NCBI GenBank assembly: GCA_964407405.1
Contig: CAYOVH010000001.1
Span: 124,001 to 188,000, forward strand
Source: JASLCR01 sp964407405
GTDB taxonomy: Bacteria > Patescibacteriota > Saccharimonadia > Saccharimonadales > Saccharimonadaceae
Reading direction: 5' to 3'
Length of the DNA stretch: 64,000 bases
A program made the translations under genes and the position numbers. The notes under the pieces are model-generated. The model did no database searches and was not told the origin of the DNA. It worked only from the letters and a program-made list of their open reading frames with translations. Below, piece by piece: positions 27,770-35,858 of the stretch (positions are counted from its first letter, which is position 1; each line of letters starts with the position of its first letter).

Positions 27770-29512
27770 CTACGAATTTGCCAATATTTGGAGAGGTGAC
27801 CGAGTGGTTGAAGGTACCGGTCTTGAAAACCGGCAAGCTGTAAAAGGCTTCGAGGGTTCGAATCCCTCCCTCTCCGCCAAGTGAGTCACGTGAGAACCCT
27901 CGGCAGGCTTCAGCCCGCCGGGGGTTCTTTCGTGCCCGGCCTCCCGGATGCCGCTTGTGGTGGCCAGGACCGCCCCCACGACGGGCGTCAGGGGCGCGTC
28001 GGCCACCGAAGGCTCGATGCCCGCGCCATCCGCCTGGCTGTCGACGTAGAACGCCTCGAATACGGCGCCGTTCAGGATCTGGCGCGATTCCGGGCCGCAG
28101 GTGTCGTAGAGCTGCTGCGCGTGGCGCAGCAGGGAGATGACCTGCTCCAGTCGAGTGGCGACTTCGTCGCTGGCGGTCTGTGCGTTCTGGATCAGCCGCT
28201 TGGCGTCGGCGATCTCTGCCTCGACTCGGCTTTGTCGTTCCCCGAGCACCTCGACCGAGAGGGCGTCTGCCATGTAGGCATCCAGCAACTTCTGACGTTG
28301 GCGTTCCAGGTCGGCCAGTCGGCGCTTCTGGTCGGTGATGAGCCGACTGCCGGACTCGGCTGAGCGGTGGAGGTCGTCGCGGGCCCGCTGGCTGAACTCT
28401 GCGACCTGATCGTCGCTGAAACGCACGGTGTTCCATTGCCTTTGAACTTTGTCCTCTGTCTCCGGCACAGACAGATACGGCAGGTCGCACTGGGTACGAC
28501 CGGTGTGTCTGGCGACGCAGTAGAAGTAGTCGTACTCCCCACCTCGACCTTTGGCCGTGGCGAACCCCATCCGTCCTTGGCATCGGGCGCAGCGTAGGTG
28601 GCCTTTGAGGTAGTGGGTGTGCCGCCAAGATCGGTCGCCGGCGATGCGCCGTGAAGCGAGGATCTCCTGGACGCGTTGCCACAGCACCTCGTCCACCAGT
28701 GGCTCGTGGACTCCCTCGTAGATGACGCCTTTGTAGACGACCTGGCCCCTGTAGTACGGGTGGCTCAGGATTCGGTGGAGTTGGCTGCTGTTGATCGGCT
28801 TGCCGACCAACTTGCGGGTGGTCCGGCTCTTGAAGCCTCGCTCCTCCAGTGCATCGCGGAGGTCGGAGATCGACCAGTCTCCGGTGGCGTACTGCTCGAA
28901 GGCCCACTTCACGTGATCGGCACGATCCTGGTCCTTGATGACCGTCTTGACCTCGATGCCGTTGATGCGCTCAGTGACGTTGAGATAGCCCAGCGGAGCC
29001 ACGCCGTTGGTGCCACCACGGCGTACCTTCTCGGCCATCCCCTTCTTGGCTTCATGGGAGAGATTGTTGGAGTAGTGCTCGGCGATCGCGGCCATGATGC
29101 CGTGGAGCAGCGAGCCGGACGGGCTGTCATCGATCTGCTCGCTGGCAGACACCAGCGTGGTACCGGATAGGTGGAAGACGGTTGCGATTTCCGCATCGTC
29201 GATGCGGGACCGAGCGAGCCGGTCGAGCTTGTGGACGATGACGTAGGAGATGTCTCCGGCCCGAACACGCTGCAACATCAGTTGCAACTGCGCTCGGTCG
29301 GCCGAGCGTGCCGATGCACCGGCGTCGACAAACTCCTCAATGACTTCAGCACCAAGTTCGCGGGCCTTGCGGAGGCAGGCTTCTCGCTGGGCGGGGATCG
29401 AGTAGCCCTCGGCCTCGCCGTTCTTGGTGGCCTGGCGTGCGGTGGAGACCCGAAGGTAGATGAGTGCCTTGACGGCTGCGGTGGCCGGGATCGAAGGACT
29501 GTTGAGCGGCAT
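27770..29512 (-). CDS. Large serine recombinase (element integrase)
   Basis: The protein (580 residues from MPLNSPSIPA) has a resolvase domain with the nucleophile Ser23 in YLRVSTARQ and the HKLDRLARS helix, a recombinase domain, a zinc-ribbon (LRCARCQGRMG, then YCVARHTGRTQC) and a coiled coil (RLADLERQRQKLLDAYMADAL). The ATG at 29512 is chosen over the longer frame because the resolvase fold begins there. The reading frame does not stop inside the element. It runs antisense through tRNA-Ser and ends at 27770, so the last 34 or so residues are chromosomal. Confidence 0.92.
   Translation of the reverse strand: MPLNSPSIPATAAVKALIYLRVSTARQATKNGEAEGYSIPAQREACLRKARELGAEVIEEFVDAGASARSADRAQLQLMLQRVRAGDISYVIVHKLDRLARSRIDDAEIATVFHLSGTTLVSASEQIDDSPSGSLLHGIMAAIAEHYSNNLSHEAKKGMAEKVRRGGTNGVAPLGYLNVTERINGIEVKTVIKDQDRADHVKWAFEQYATGDWSISDLRDALEERGFKSRTTRKLVGKPINSSQLHRILSHPYYRGQVVYKGVIYEGVHEPLVDEVLWQRVQEILASRRIAGDRSWRHTHYLKGHLRCARCQGRMGFATAKGRGGEYDYFYCVARHTGRTQCDLPYLSVPETEDKVQRQWNTVRFSDDQVAEFSQRARDDLHRSAESGSRLITDQKRRLADLERQRQKLLDAYMADALSVEVLGERQSRVEAEIADAKRLIQNAQTASDEVATRLEQVISLLRHAQQLYDTCGPESRQILNGAVFEAFYVDSQADGAGIEPSVADAPLTPVVGAVLATTSGIREAGHERTPGGLKPAEGSHVTHLAEREGFEPSKPFTACRFSRPVPSTTRSPLQILANS
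27790..27879 (+). tRNA. tRNA-Ser (anticodon TGA)
   Basis: The acceptor stem is GGAGAGG paired with CCTCTCC, discriminator G, then an encoded CCA. The anticodon stem CCGGT/ACCGG carries the loop CTTGAAA with anticodon TGA. A long variable arm typical of class II tRNA-Ser is present, as is the T arm GAGGG-TTCGAAT-CCCTC. Its 3' end is the attachment site of the integrated element. Confidence 0.97.
27870..27881 (+). other. Left attachment site (attL core) in the tRNA-Ser 3' end
   Basis: CTCTCCGCCAAG spans the last tRNA bases. A near-identical word, CTCTCCACCAAG, occurs in the same orientation at 46451-46462, where GC-rich DNA ends. Eleven of 12 bases match. Confidence 0.6.
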
Positions 29513-29523
29513 GGTTGTTGCTC

Positions 29524-29724
29524 CTACTCGCCCGCAGGCTTGCGACTGCGCCGGGAGTCTGACGCCTTGATAGCTGGAGCATCCACGGTTGCGCCGAGAG
29601 CCGGCTTGCCGAGGAAGCGCAGTTGGGCGTGCATGTCCTCGTCGAGCCGGACAGCGAGCGTCTTGTGGCGCTCCCCGCCCTGTTCGGGCGCTTCGATGTG
29701 GGGTTGTGGTTGATGTTCGTTCAT
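29524..29724 (-). CDS. Small protein upstream of the recombinase
   Basis: The 66-residue polar protein ends 11 bases before the recombinase start and is probably cotranscribed with it. The middle stretch HKTLAVRLDEDMHAQLRFLGK has the strand-then-helix look of a ribbon-helix-helix DNA-binding protein (K-T-L-A-V-R-L-D-E-D-M-H-A-Q-L). It could act as an accessory or regulator of excision. AGGAGGCAT lies just before the ATG. Confidence 0.6.
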   Translation of the reverse strand: MNEHQPQPHIEAPEQGGERHKTLAVRLDEDMHAQLRFLGKPALGATVDAPAIKASDSRRSRKPAGE

Positions 29725-29893
29725 AGGCGTATGCCTCCTTTCGATTAGTTACTTCTTTTTTTGGGGGACGGCCCGGCGGGTATTCCCGTGTCACAGTGAC
29801 GCTCAGATCGGACGGGAAGTCCAGTCCGAAATTGGTCGGTTTAGCGGCGACAACAGGGGTACGAGTGGCAGATTGAGTGACGCGAAAAATACG

Positions 29894-30355
29894 TCACTCC
29901 GAGGTTTCATCCGGAGCACGCTCGTAGACGTACTGCCCGCCGTCGAGTTCAACGATCTGAAAGTGCTCGTCGGCGAAGGCCCAGATCTCGTCGTGGTCGA
30001 ATCGCACCACGGCGCGTAGCAGCGGGTCGTCCTGGAGCAGCCGGTCAAGGTCTGCTTCCCAGCCGAAGGTGGCGATGGTGTCTTTGACCAGCATCTGGCG
30101 ATCGGGGTAGAAACCGATGAAGGTGCTGCGAAAGTCGGCTTCGAGGTTCTCGGCCTGTGCGTCGACGCCTTCGAGCGCGAGGTAGATGGCGAACGCGGTG
30201 CCGTGCTGGGCGTAGATGTTCCGGATGCGCTGGGCGATCTCCGGCGTTGGTGCCTGCTCGGCGCGGTGGGTGATGTAGTAGTCGCTGGTCTGCTCTCGGC
30301 CCGGTTGCCAGGTGGCTTCATCGCGGTGGCGCGGTTGTCTTGGTTCGTGGTTCAT
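29894..30355 (-). CDS. Conserved element protein, possibly ArdA-like antirestriction
   Basis: The 153-residue acidic protein starts at MNHEPRQPRHRDEATW, with AAAGGAGG just upstream and an ATGA overlap with the upstream stop. The C-terminal half reads FRSTFIGFYPDRQMLVKDT and then FDHDEIWAFADEHFQIVELDGGQYVYER. The order of aromatic and acidic residues recalls the C-terminal part of ArdA DNA mimics, though I cannot confirm the family. A DNA-mimic role would suit an incoming mobile element. Otherwise it is a hypothetical protein. Confidence 0.45.
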   Translation of the reverse strand: MNHEPRQPRHRDEATWQPGREQTSDYYITHRAEQAPTPEIAQRIRNIYAQHGTAFAIYLALEGVDAQAENLEADFRSTFIGFYPDRQMLVKDTIATFGWEADLDRLLQDDPLLRAVVRFDHDEIWAFADEHFQIVELDGGQYVYERAPDETSE

Positions 30356-31200
30356 GTGGTTCCTCCTTTCTGTTCGTCTGGTGGGGTGTGTTCTGCTGCC
30401 GTTTGTCGGATCGCTTCGAGGTATGCCTGTGGACTGGCGACTTGGAAGACTCCGGCAGGCAACGCCGGTGTCGCTGCAACGGCCGCCGACAGGGCCGCCT
30501 GTCGCACGGGGTCCGGGCAGAGCCACACCACGGCCGGAAACAGCCCGTGTGCGGCTTGGTACAGGCCGGTCTGGGCGTAAGCCATGTAGCGGCGGCACTT
30601 GGCCTGGATGCGAGGCAAGTGCTCGGTGCCCAGGTCGATCTCGAGGAAGGCGTGCTCCTCGTACTCACCGTCGGCATCGGCAATGACCGTGATGAGGTGC
30701 AGGTCTGGCTTGAGCCACTGCGTCTCGCCACCACGGCCCAGATAGCTGCGCCAGTTGGCCGGCTCTCCGGTGAGTGCTTCGACGGTGAACTTCTCGATCT
30801 CTTGACTGGCGACCAGTAGGTCGACGGCGACATCGCTGACTGCCAGCGTGTGGTTGACGAACACGGTGCCGGGCTCGATGAAGCGTCGCCGTTGGGCTTG
30901 TCCGCGCAGGGTTCGCAGGAATCGCTCGCCGCTGCTGGCGAGTTGCCAGATGTAGCTGGCTGATCCCTTCCGAGCTCCACCGATGCGTCGAGCCAACGCC
31001 GAGACCAGGCCGAGATGTTGAAGTCGTTGCATCGTGCGGGCTGCTGCCCTGGCGGCTGCCAGTTCGCTGACCCGATCGCCGAAGTGCAACTTCTGGATGT
31101 GCCGAGTGCTGAGAAGCCGAAACCGATCGAGGCTGGCCAGGATCGCCTGGTCGCGCTCGCTCAACCACTGGCCGATGGTCGCGGCGTGCTGTCGGGCCAT
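30352..31200 (-). CDS. Replication-relaxation family protein
   Basis: The 282-residue protein opens with a winged-helix-like domain (SERDQAILASLDRFRLLSTRHIQKLHFGDR, then RTMQRLQHLGLVSALARRIGG), followed by a nuclease-like fold with WLKPDLHLITV and HAFLEIDLGTEHL. This is the pattern of the replication-relaxation family found on actinobacterial and firmicute mobile elements, where it is thought to start element replication or mobilisation. It overlaps the downstream gene by ATGA. It is the best candidate for the element's initiator or relaxase. Confidence 0.82.
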   Translation of the reverse strand: MARQHAATIGQWLSERDQAILASLDRFRLLSTRHIQKLHFGDRVSELAAARAAARTMQRLQHLGLVSALARRIGGARKGSASYIWQLASSGERFLRTLRGQAQRRRFIEPGTVFVNHTLAVSDVAVDLLVASQEIEKFTVEALTGEPANWRSYLGRGGETQWLKPDLHLITVIADADGEYEEHAFLEIDLGTEHLPRIQAKCRRYMAYAQTGLYQAAHGLFPAVVWLCPDPVRQAALSAAVAATPALPAGVFQVASPQAYLEAIRQTAAEHTPPDEQKGGTT

Positions 31201-31203
31201 GTT

Positions 31204-31398
31204 TCATCGCCCTTCCTGGCCCCGCAACGCGGGGTCAGTCCCATCCCAAGGGGAGGAACATTGGGGGGATGACCTGCGGAAACGGCCGAATGTGAGCGTC
31301 GCGATGCGTCGGGCGATCCGTCCCGCCCCTCCCGCGCGAATCTTCGCCGTTGCGAGCAGCTGGAGGGTCTGAACACCAGACTTGTTCAGCCTGCTCAT
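31204..31398 (-). CDS. Small coupled protein filling the gap after the coupling ATPase
   Basis: A 64-residue frame begins with an ATGA overlap on the stop of the coupling ATPase and ends 3 bases before the replication-relaxation start. The whole gap is thus filled in the same way as every other junction in this operon. The product is Arg-rich (IRAGGAGRIARRIATLTFGRF). It has no recognised family. Coding status rests on spacing alone. Confidence 0.4.
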   Translation of the reverse strand: MSRLNKSGVQTLQLLATAKIRAGGAGRIARRIATLTFGRFRRSSPQCSSPWDGTDPALRGQEGR

Positions 31399-33611
31399 CG
31401 GCTCTTGCCCCGTCGCTTCCGCCCGATGAGTTCTTGCCGAGGCGACAGCTTCTCCTGCCCCTCGACTTCGGTCGTGGTGTCCGTCGCAGGCGCTGCGCCG
31501 TAGCGGTTTCGCGATTCGGTCCGTATGCGTTCACCGAGGCCGGTGGGCTCCGGCATCGGCATGGTTCGGATGGAGCACCACGGCTGCTGAGCACCGCCAG
31601 TCATGACCGTGGCGTAGGCCTCGTACTTGCCCAGGCTCATGAAGTCCACCGCATCGAGCTCAGGTGTCATCCGCGCATAGGCCGCTGCTTCCTTGGGATC
31701 ACCCGGACGAAAGATGATCTTGTTGCGCGCATTGGAGTCGATCGCCGAGAGCATGGCGGGAGGCAACTGAGCCCGGAACTGGTGCGCCAACGCCCAGGCC
31801 ACTCCCATCGATCGGCTGGCGGCCAAGGCATCGCCCAGACTTGTCGGCAGGTGGAGGTAGTTCTGCACTTCGTCCACCCACACCGATGCCGGTCGTGCCG
31901 TGGGCTGCTTCTCCTTGGCGCGTTCGAGCGTGGCCATCCATGTCTCGGACACGATGAGCCCGCCCAGCAGTTGTGCCGTGATCGGGCCGATGAGGCCGTC
32001 GTTGAGAGGGACGAGAACGACCTTGTTCTCCCTGAAGACGTCTCGGAGCCGGAACGTCGGTGCTGCCTGTCCGAGAATGCGCCGGATGGCGGGACGTAAG
32101 AGGTACTGACGCCACTTGTTGGCTGGTGCCGCGATAGCTGCGGCTTGGGCTTGAGGAGACAGGCCGTCGTACCAGGCCCAGAACGCACCGAGCGCTGGGT
32201 CGCTGGCAACGTGACCAACGACCGAACGGCGGAAAGTGCCGTCGCTGAACAGTCGAGGCAGGTCGAGCAGTGTGTACGGCTCGTCTCCCCGACCAGATCG
32301 AATCTGCCCCACCCTCAGTAGCGAGATGAGGCCACTCGCCGTCATGTCCTGGGTTCGCGGTCCCCAGCCATCGGCGAAGACGGCTGCGAAGACGGCGAGG
32401 AGTCCGTCAGCCACCACGTCGGGGTCGCGGCCACCGGCGTCAAGCGGGTTGAAGCCCGGAACCAGAGGATCGCTCGGATCAACGACCACCACGTCGTTGA
32501 TGCGGTCCTCGGGTACCGCTCGCTCGATGATGTCGTCGATGAGTTGCCGCTTGGGATCGATCACGACAACAGCGCGACCGGCCTGGATGTCGGCGCGGAT
32601 TAGGTGGAGCAAGACGGTGCTCTTGCCGGAGCCGGTTGGCCCCGTGGCGATGAGATGAAACAGCCCGTCGTGTGCCGCCAACCCGACCGGAGCGTTGTCG
32701 CCCGGCATCGCGCCCACCCCGATGACGCGCTGGTGCTCCTTGGCGCTGCGGAGCGCAATCGGTAGCGGCAACTGCCGAGGATGCAGCGGAGGCAGCCCGG
32801 GCAACTCCCCGTCACCTAGGGGCCAGGCCAGCAGCCCGACCAGTTCGCTCGCGGCCGGGGCAATCTCCCACAACAAGGGCGGCTTCGCCCGGTCGAGACA
32901 GTTGGGGTGCTCTGGGCGCAGGCGCACGAAGGTGTTCGGTGTCTTGGCAGTCGAGAGGCCGCCCAGGAGTCCGACCAGTAGTCGTCGTCGCCGGTCGCTG
33001 GTCGGAGCCGTCACCCCGAGCCGGATACAGGTCGCCATCCCGGCCATGAGCACCCGCGCTTCATGCTGTTTGACCAGAGCAGCCGGTGACTCTGTCGATC
33101 CGGCTCTCCCGGTCACGAGGGTCTGCCACCACGACTTGCCGGAGTTCACTGGCCCGTGTTGGCGATGCCTGGGCGACCGTCTGGGGCCGACGATGAGCTG
33201 GATCACTAGCTCCTCGCCCGGGTCAAGCCGCTGATTGAGCGCGGAGAGAATCGCGAGCGAGGTTGCTTCCGGCCGATCGGTGGCCAGGGCCAGGCTGTGC
33301 GGTCTGATCTTCACCCGAGCCGTGCCGGTGACAGGAGTGCGGCTGTCGCCTTGCTCGGGCTGGATCGCGGCACCTGGCAGCAGGTCGTGCAGCGTTCGCC
33401 GTATCCAGGTGACGTGCTCCGGCGGCGCGCCAATCCAGTAGCCAGTCTGACTATCCCGGTTGTCCGGGTCGAGGTGGCTGCGTGCCTCGAACACCACCAG
33501 CGCATGGGTCGGATCGGAGGCCAGTCGGAGCAAGAATGCTTCGACTGCCTTGGCTGACAGCGGTCGGGGCGGATGGAGTCGCGCAAACACCAAGCCAGGT
33601 CGCTGCGCCAT
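31395..33611 (-). CDS. VirD4/TraD-like T4SS coupling ATPase
   Basis: The 738-residue protein starts at MAQRPGLVFARLHPP, where an ATGA overlap couples it to the upstream gene. Walker A is ATGPTGSGKST (about 322-332), followed by VVVIDPKRQLIDDI; Walker B is PASVWVDEVQN. The later ALAHQFRAQLPPAMLSAIDSNARNKIIFR matches VirD4/TraD-type ATPases that present DNA to a T4SS channel. No N-terminal membrane helices are seen. The short protein encoded at 33865 has two helices and may supply the membrane anchor. Confidence 0.85.
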   Translation of the reverse strand: MAQRPGLVFARLHPPRPLSAKAVEAFLLRLASDPTHALVVFEARSHLDPDNRDSQTGYWIGAPPEHVTWIRRTLHDLLPGAAIQPEQGDSRTPVTGTARVKIRPHSLALATDRPEATSLAILSALNQRLDPGEELVIQLIVGPRRSPRHRQHGPVNSGKSWWQTLVTGRAGSTESPAALVKQHEARVLMAGMATCIRLGVTAPTSDRRRRLLVGLLGGLSTAKTPNTFVRLRPEHPNCLDRAKPPLLWEIAPAASELVGLLAWPLGDGELPGLPPLHPRQLPLPIALRSAKEHQRVIGVGAMPGDNAPVGLAAHDGLFHLIATGPTGSGKSTVLLHLIRADIQAGRAVVVIDPKRQLIDDIIERAVPEDRINDVVVVDPSDPLVPGFNPLDAGGRDPDVVADGLLAVFAAVFADGWGPRTQDMTASGLISLLRVGQIRSGRGDEPYTLLDLPRLFSDGTFRRSVVGHVASDPALGAFWAWYDGLSPQAQAAAIAAPANKWRQYLLRPAIRRILGQAAPTFRLRDVFRENKVVLVPLNDGLIGPITAQLLGGLIVSETWMATLERAKEKQPTARPASVWVDEVQNYLHLPTSLGDALAASRSMGVAWALAHQFRAQLPPAMLSAIDSNARNKIIFRPGDPKEAAAYARMTPELDAVDFMSLGKYEAYATVMTGGAQQPWCSIRTMPMPEPTGLGERIRTESRNRYGAAPATDTTTEVEGQEKLSPRQELIGRKRRGKSR

Positions 33612-33868
33612 CAGGCGTCTCCTTGTGGTGGATCGGCGCGGGCTTCCTTCTCGGTCTGTGCCTGGGCCAGCTCGCGCTGCGCGGCCAGGAGTGCTCGGGA
33701 CATCCGGCTGGTTGACGTCTGCTCGCGAGGCTTCGCTTCGACCACGACGTGGCGTTCTTGGCGACGCCGGTATGCCCGGCGTTCCCGTTTGCGTGATGGT
33801 CGCTCGGGCCAGGAGTCCTGTAGCTCCCCATAGCGATCGCCGTCTGCTGCATCGGTGTACTGCTTCAC
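33611..33868 (-). CDS. Small basic coupled protein
   Basis: The 85-residue protein starts at GTG in a GTGA overlap with the upstream stop and ends in an ATGA overlap with the coupling ATPase. The sequence is highly charged (RPSRKRERRAYRRRQERHVVVE, then a helical AQRELAQAQTEKEARAD tail). No family is recognised. The tight overlaps support it as a real gene of the transfer operon. Confidence 0.6.
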   Translation of the reverse strand: MKQYTDAADGDRYGELQDSWPERPSRKRERRAYRRRQERHVVVEAKPREQTSTSRMSRALLAAQRELAQAQTEKEARADPPQGDA

Positions 33869-34071
33869 CACGACCGCCCCCGGTGCCACCAGATGAACAG
33901 CCGTACGAGAAGTACCAGGGTGAGCAGGCTGCCCAGGCCGACGACCAGCCACGGCCAGATGCTCCGGATGAGGCACACGGCGACGTAGGCCGAGCTGGCG
34001 GCGAAGAGGACGGCAACGCCCAGTGAGAACAGCCAGCCCAATGGGTCGAATCGCTTGGACTCACCCATCAT
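33865..34071 (-). CDS. Two-helix membrane protein of the transfer operon
   Basis: The 68-residue protein is almost entirely two membrane helices (PLGWLFSLGVAVLFAASSAYVAVCLI and WPWLVVGLGSLLTLVLLVRLFIWW) with a basic end. It overlaps the methyltransferase stop upstream and the next gene downstream. The fusion-like order, membrane protein then basic linker protein then soluble ATPase, suggests that the three together do the job of a single VirD4. Confidence 0.65.
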   Translation of the reverse strand: MMGESKRFDPLGWLFSLGVAVLFAASSAYVAVCLIRSIWPWLVVGLGSLLTLVLLVRLFIWWHRGRSW

Positions 34072-34663
34072 GACCGGCCTCAGCCCGATGCTTGGGTGCG
34101 CTATCGCTGGGCACCGGGTACCCGGGAATGACGATGTCGCTGTCGATCTCGTTGCCCCACGCGTCCCAGCCGTGCTGGCGACGGCGGGCGAAGAGCTCCA
34201 GGTACGGTCCGGGGGAAACCCGTTCAATGAGGGCGTACTGTTCCTCCGGCTTGTGCGAGTGATCCTGCACCGGCGCGTTGATCCACGTCGGCTGCGCCCT
34301 GAACTGCACCGGAGCACGGCCCTTGGTAGCGAACAGCAGATGCTCGGTCGAGTTGCGCAGGTAGGTGCCCAGCCCCAGCCGAAACTTCACCCAGGTCAAC
34401 GGGCTGCGGACGGTGAATCCCCAGGCTTCGGCGATGTCATAGCCGTGCCGCAGCGTCGCGTTGGTGACCCACAGCCACAGATGTGCGTCCTCCTCTGTCA
34501 AGGCGCTCACCGGCATGGCGGCGATCCGGCTCAGGCTCATCAGGTCGTAGTGCCGCTCCGCGCCGTAGTGTCCGGTCTGGAGCACATCCCATGGTGGATC
34601 CGCCAGGATCGTCCGATACCGCGAGGCAGGATGCTTGATATGGGTGGCAACAGGCTTCTTCAT
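34061..34663 (-). CDS. MT-A70 family adenine methyltransferase
   Basis: The 200-residue protein has the MT-A70 catalytic motif DPPW (YRTILADPPWDV), then HLWLWVTNATL and WVKFRLGLGTYLRNSTEHLLFATKG, typical of this N6-adenine methyltransferase family. The ATG at 34663 is chosen because AAAGGAGG stands 7 bases upstream. It sits in the transfer operon, not beside a restriction gene. A likely role is to modify the element's own DNA so that it survives entry into a new cell. Confidence 0.9.
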   Translation of the reverse strand: MKKPVATHIKHPASRYRTILADPPWDVLQTGHYGAERHYDLMSLSRIAAMPVSALTEEDAHLWLWVTNATLRHGYDIAEAWGFTVRSPLTWVKFRLGLGTYLRNSTEHLLFATKGRAPVQFRAQPTWINAPVQDHSHKPEEQYALIERVSPGPYLELFARRRQHGWDAWGNEIDSDIVIPGYPVPSDSAPKHRAEAGHDG

Positions 34664-34944
34664 GAAGACCTCCTTTCTCCCGGGGTCTGAATGGGCGCGC
34701 GAAACCACCGCGTGACAACACGCAGTGAGAACGGCGATGGCCTGGAAGCGTCAGATGCTCAGGCGGTGCCCACCCGGGGCATGTCCCTACTTAAGGGCGA
34801 ATAGACGAATCGAGCAATATGCGGCGCCACCGATGCGACACCCGATGAGACATCGGCTACAGGTGCAAGCGATCCCTCAGGCGACTACAAGAATGTCGTT
34901 GTGGAATGAGCAACAGGCGGTGGTTGCCAGCATGAGGTGCGGGG

Positions 34945-35211
34945 TCATCGATCCCCTCTATCCTCGCGACGCATCGCCTCCCGGGCCTGCCAGTACGCCG
35001 CCTGCATCCGGGTGATGCTGTTGTTCATCTGCTCCTGGACACGAGCCAACTCCCGAGCTGCCCGTTCCCGCTGGCGTTGCTTGCGCTCACGACGCTCACG
35101 CCAGTCACCGGCCACTTCGATGCCTGCCCACGTGATCGTCAGAACGATCAGGAAGACGCCGACGGAGAACATCACCTCGCCGAAGACCCTGAGCACGCCA
35201 TCGGAGTTCAC
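34945..35211 (-). CDS. Small membrane protein with coiled-coil tail
   Basis: The 88-residue protein starts at GTG in a GTGA overlap with the upstream gene. One membrane helix (VMFSVGVFLIVLTITWAGIEVAG) is followed by a strongly charged coiled coil (WRERRERKQRQRERAARELARVQEQM). No family is recognised. The 281 bases downstream, before the methyltransferase, hold no gene that I can support. Confidence 0.6.
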   Translation of the reverse strand: MNSDGVLRVFGEVMFSVGVFLIVLTITWAGIEVAGDWRERRERKQRQRERAARELARVQEQMNNSITRMQAAYWQAREAMRREDRGDR

Positions 35212-35435
35212 GCCGGCCACCGCCGGACCCACGCAACCGTTGCTCCGGCCAGTTCCTCGCTCAGTGCGCGCACATGGGCATTGAGCGGAGCAGGGCACCC
35301 CGGCGCCAGGTCTTGCAGTGTCTCCACCACAACCAGCACGATCTTGCTGACTTCACCCAGCACCAGATCGTCCAGCGGTGGCGTAGTCGGTGCCCGATGA
35401 CGAGGGCCGGCTGGGCTGGCCTGGCTGACCTTCAC
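35208..35435 (-). CDS. Small coupled protein of the transfer operon
   Basis: The 75-residue protein starts at GTG in a GTGA overlap and ends in a second one. The central helix (LDDLVLGEVSKIVLVVVETLQDLAP) and a second helix (NAHVRALSEELAGATVAWVRRW) suggest a small helical bundle. No family is recognised. Confidence 0.55.
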   Translation of the reverse strand: MKVSQASPAGPRHRAPTTPPLDDLVLGEVSKIVLVVVETLQDLAPGCPAPLNAHVRALSEELAGATVAWVRRWPA

Positions 35436-35737
35436 AGCCGGAACCGATTCAGCTCATTGGCGGCCAGCATCGTGTAGCCATCGACGATGTGGTCCAGCCG
35501 GGCTTGGGTCTGCTCGTCGCCATCGGCCAGGAACCTGGCCTCACGGCTCAGGCTGGCAGTGGTCTGCATGGCGATGTTGGCGACGAAGCCGGCCGCCTGG
35601 ACACGAGTGGCCGTCACGATGCCACGGGCCACTTCAGCGTTCTGTGCCCGCATGAGGGACTTGCCTTCCTGCCGGTTGAAGCCGTCGGGCACCGACAATG
35701 CCGCTGACGACTTCGGGATGAGGTTGCTGCTCATCAT
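35432..35737 (-). CDS. First gene of the transfer operon, small helical protein
   Basis: The 101-residue protein starts at MMSSNLIPKS after AAGGAG. It is mostly helical and Ala-rich (RAQNAEVARGIVTATRVQAAGFVANIAMQTTASLSREARFLADG). It heads the chain of overlapping genes that leads to the coupling ATPase and recombinase. No family is recognised. The divergent gene at 35859 and the repeats at 35801-35818 suggest control from this gap. Confidence 0.6.
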   Translation of the reverse strand: MMSSNLIPKSSAALSVPDGFNRQEGKSLMRAQNAEVARGIVTATRVQAAGFVANIAMQTTASLSREARFLADGDEQTQARLDHIVDGYTMLAANELNRFRL

Positions 35738-35800
35738 CTGCTCCTTACGAGAGATACGAATGGACAACACGCATTCAATCCAGCGGTCACAGCGCCCGTC

Positions 35801-35818
35801 GTGACATGAAAGTGACAT
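35801..35818. promoter_or_regulatory. Operator-like direct repeats in the divergent promoter region
   Basis: GTGACAT occurs at 35801-35807 and 35812-35818, an 11-base pitch (one helical turn), with an inverted GTCAC at 35786-35790. The gap lies between the minus-strand transfer operon and the plus-strand gene at 35859, so a regulator could control both directions here. Confidence 0.4.
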
Positions 35819-35858
35819 CAGACATCTGGCAGCAGCCACCAGTTGGAGGGTGCATAGG

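Noticed and set aside
27699..28907. A long minus-strand frame overlapping the recombinase in another phase
   Set aside because: It is Arg/Pro-rich with no motif, as expected for a shadow frame in GC-rich DNA; the recombinase frame carries all conserved motifs.
33460..34026. Long plus-strand frame opposite the transfer operon
   Set aside because: It has shadow composition and lies antisense to genes joined by tight overlaps.
34055..34690. Plus-strand frame of 211 codons over the MT-A70 gene
   Set aside because: It is antisense to a gene with a clear DPPW motif and has no recognisable feature.
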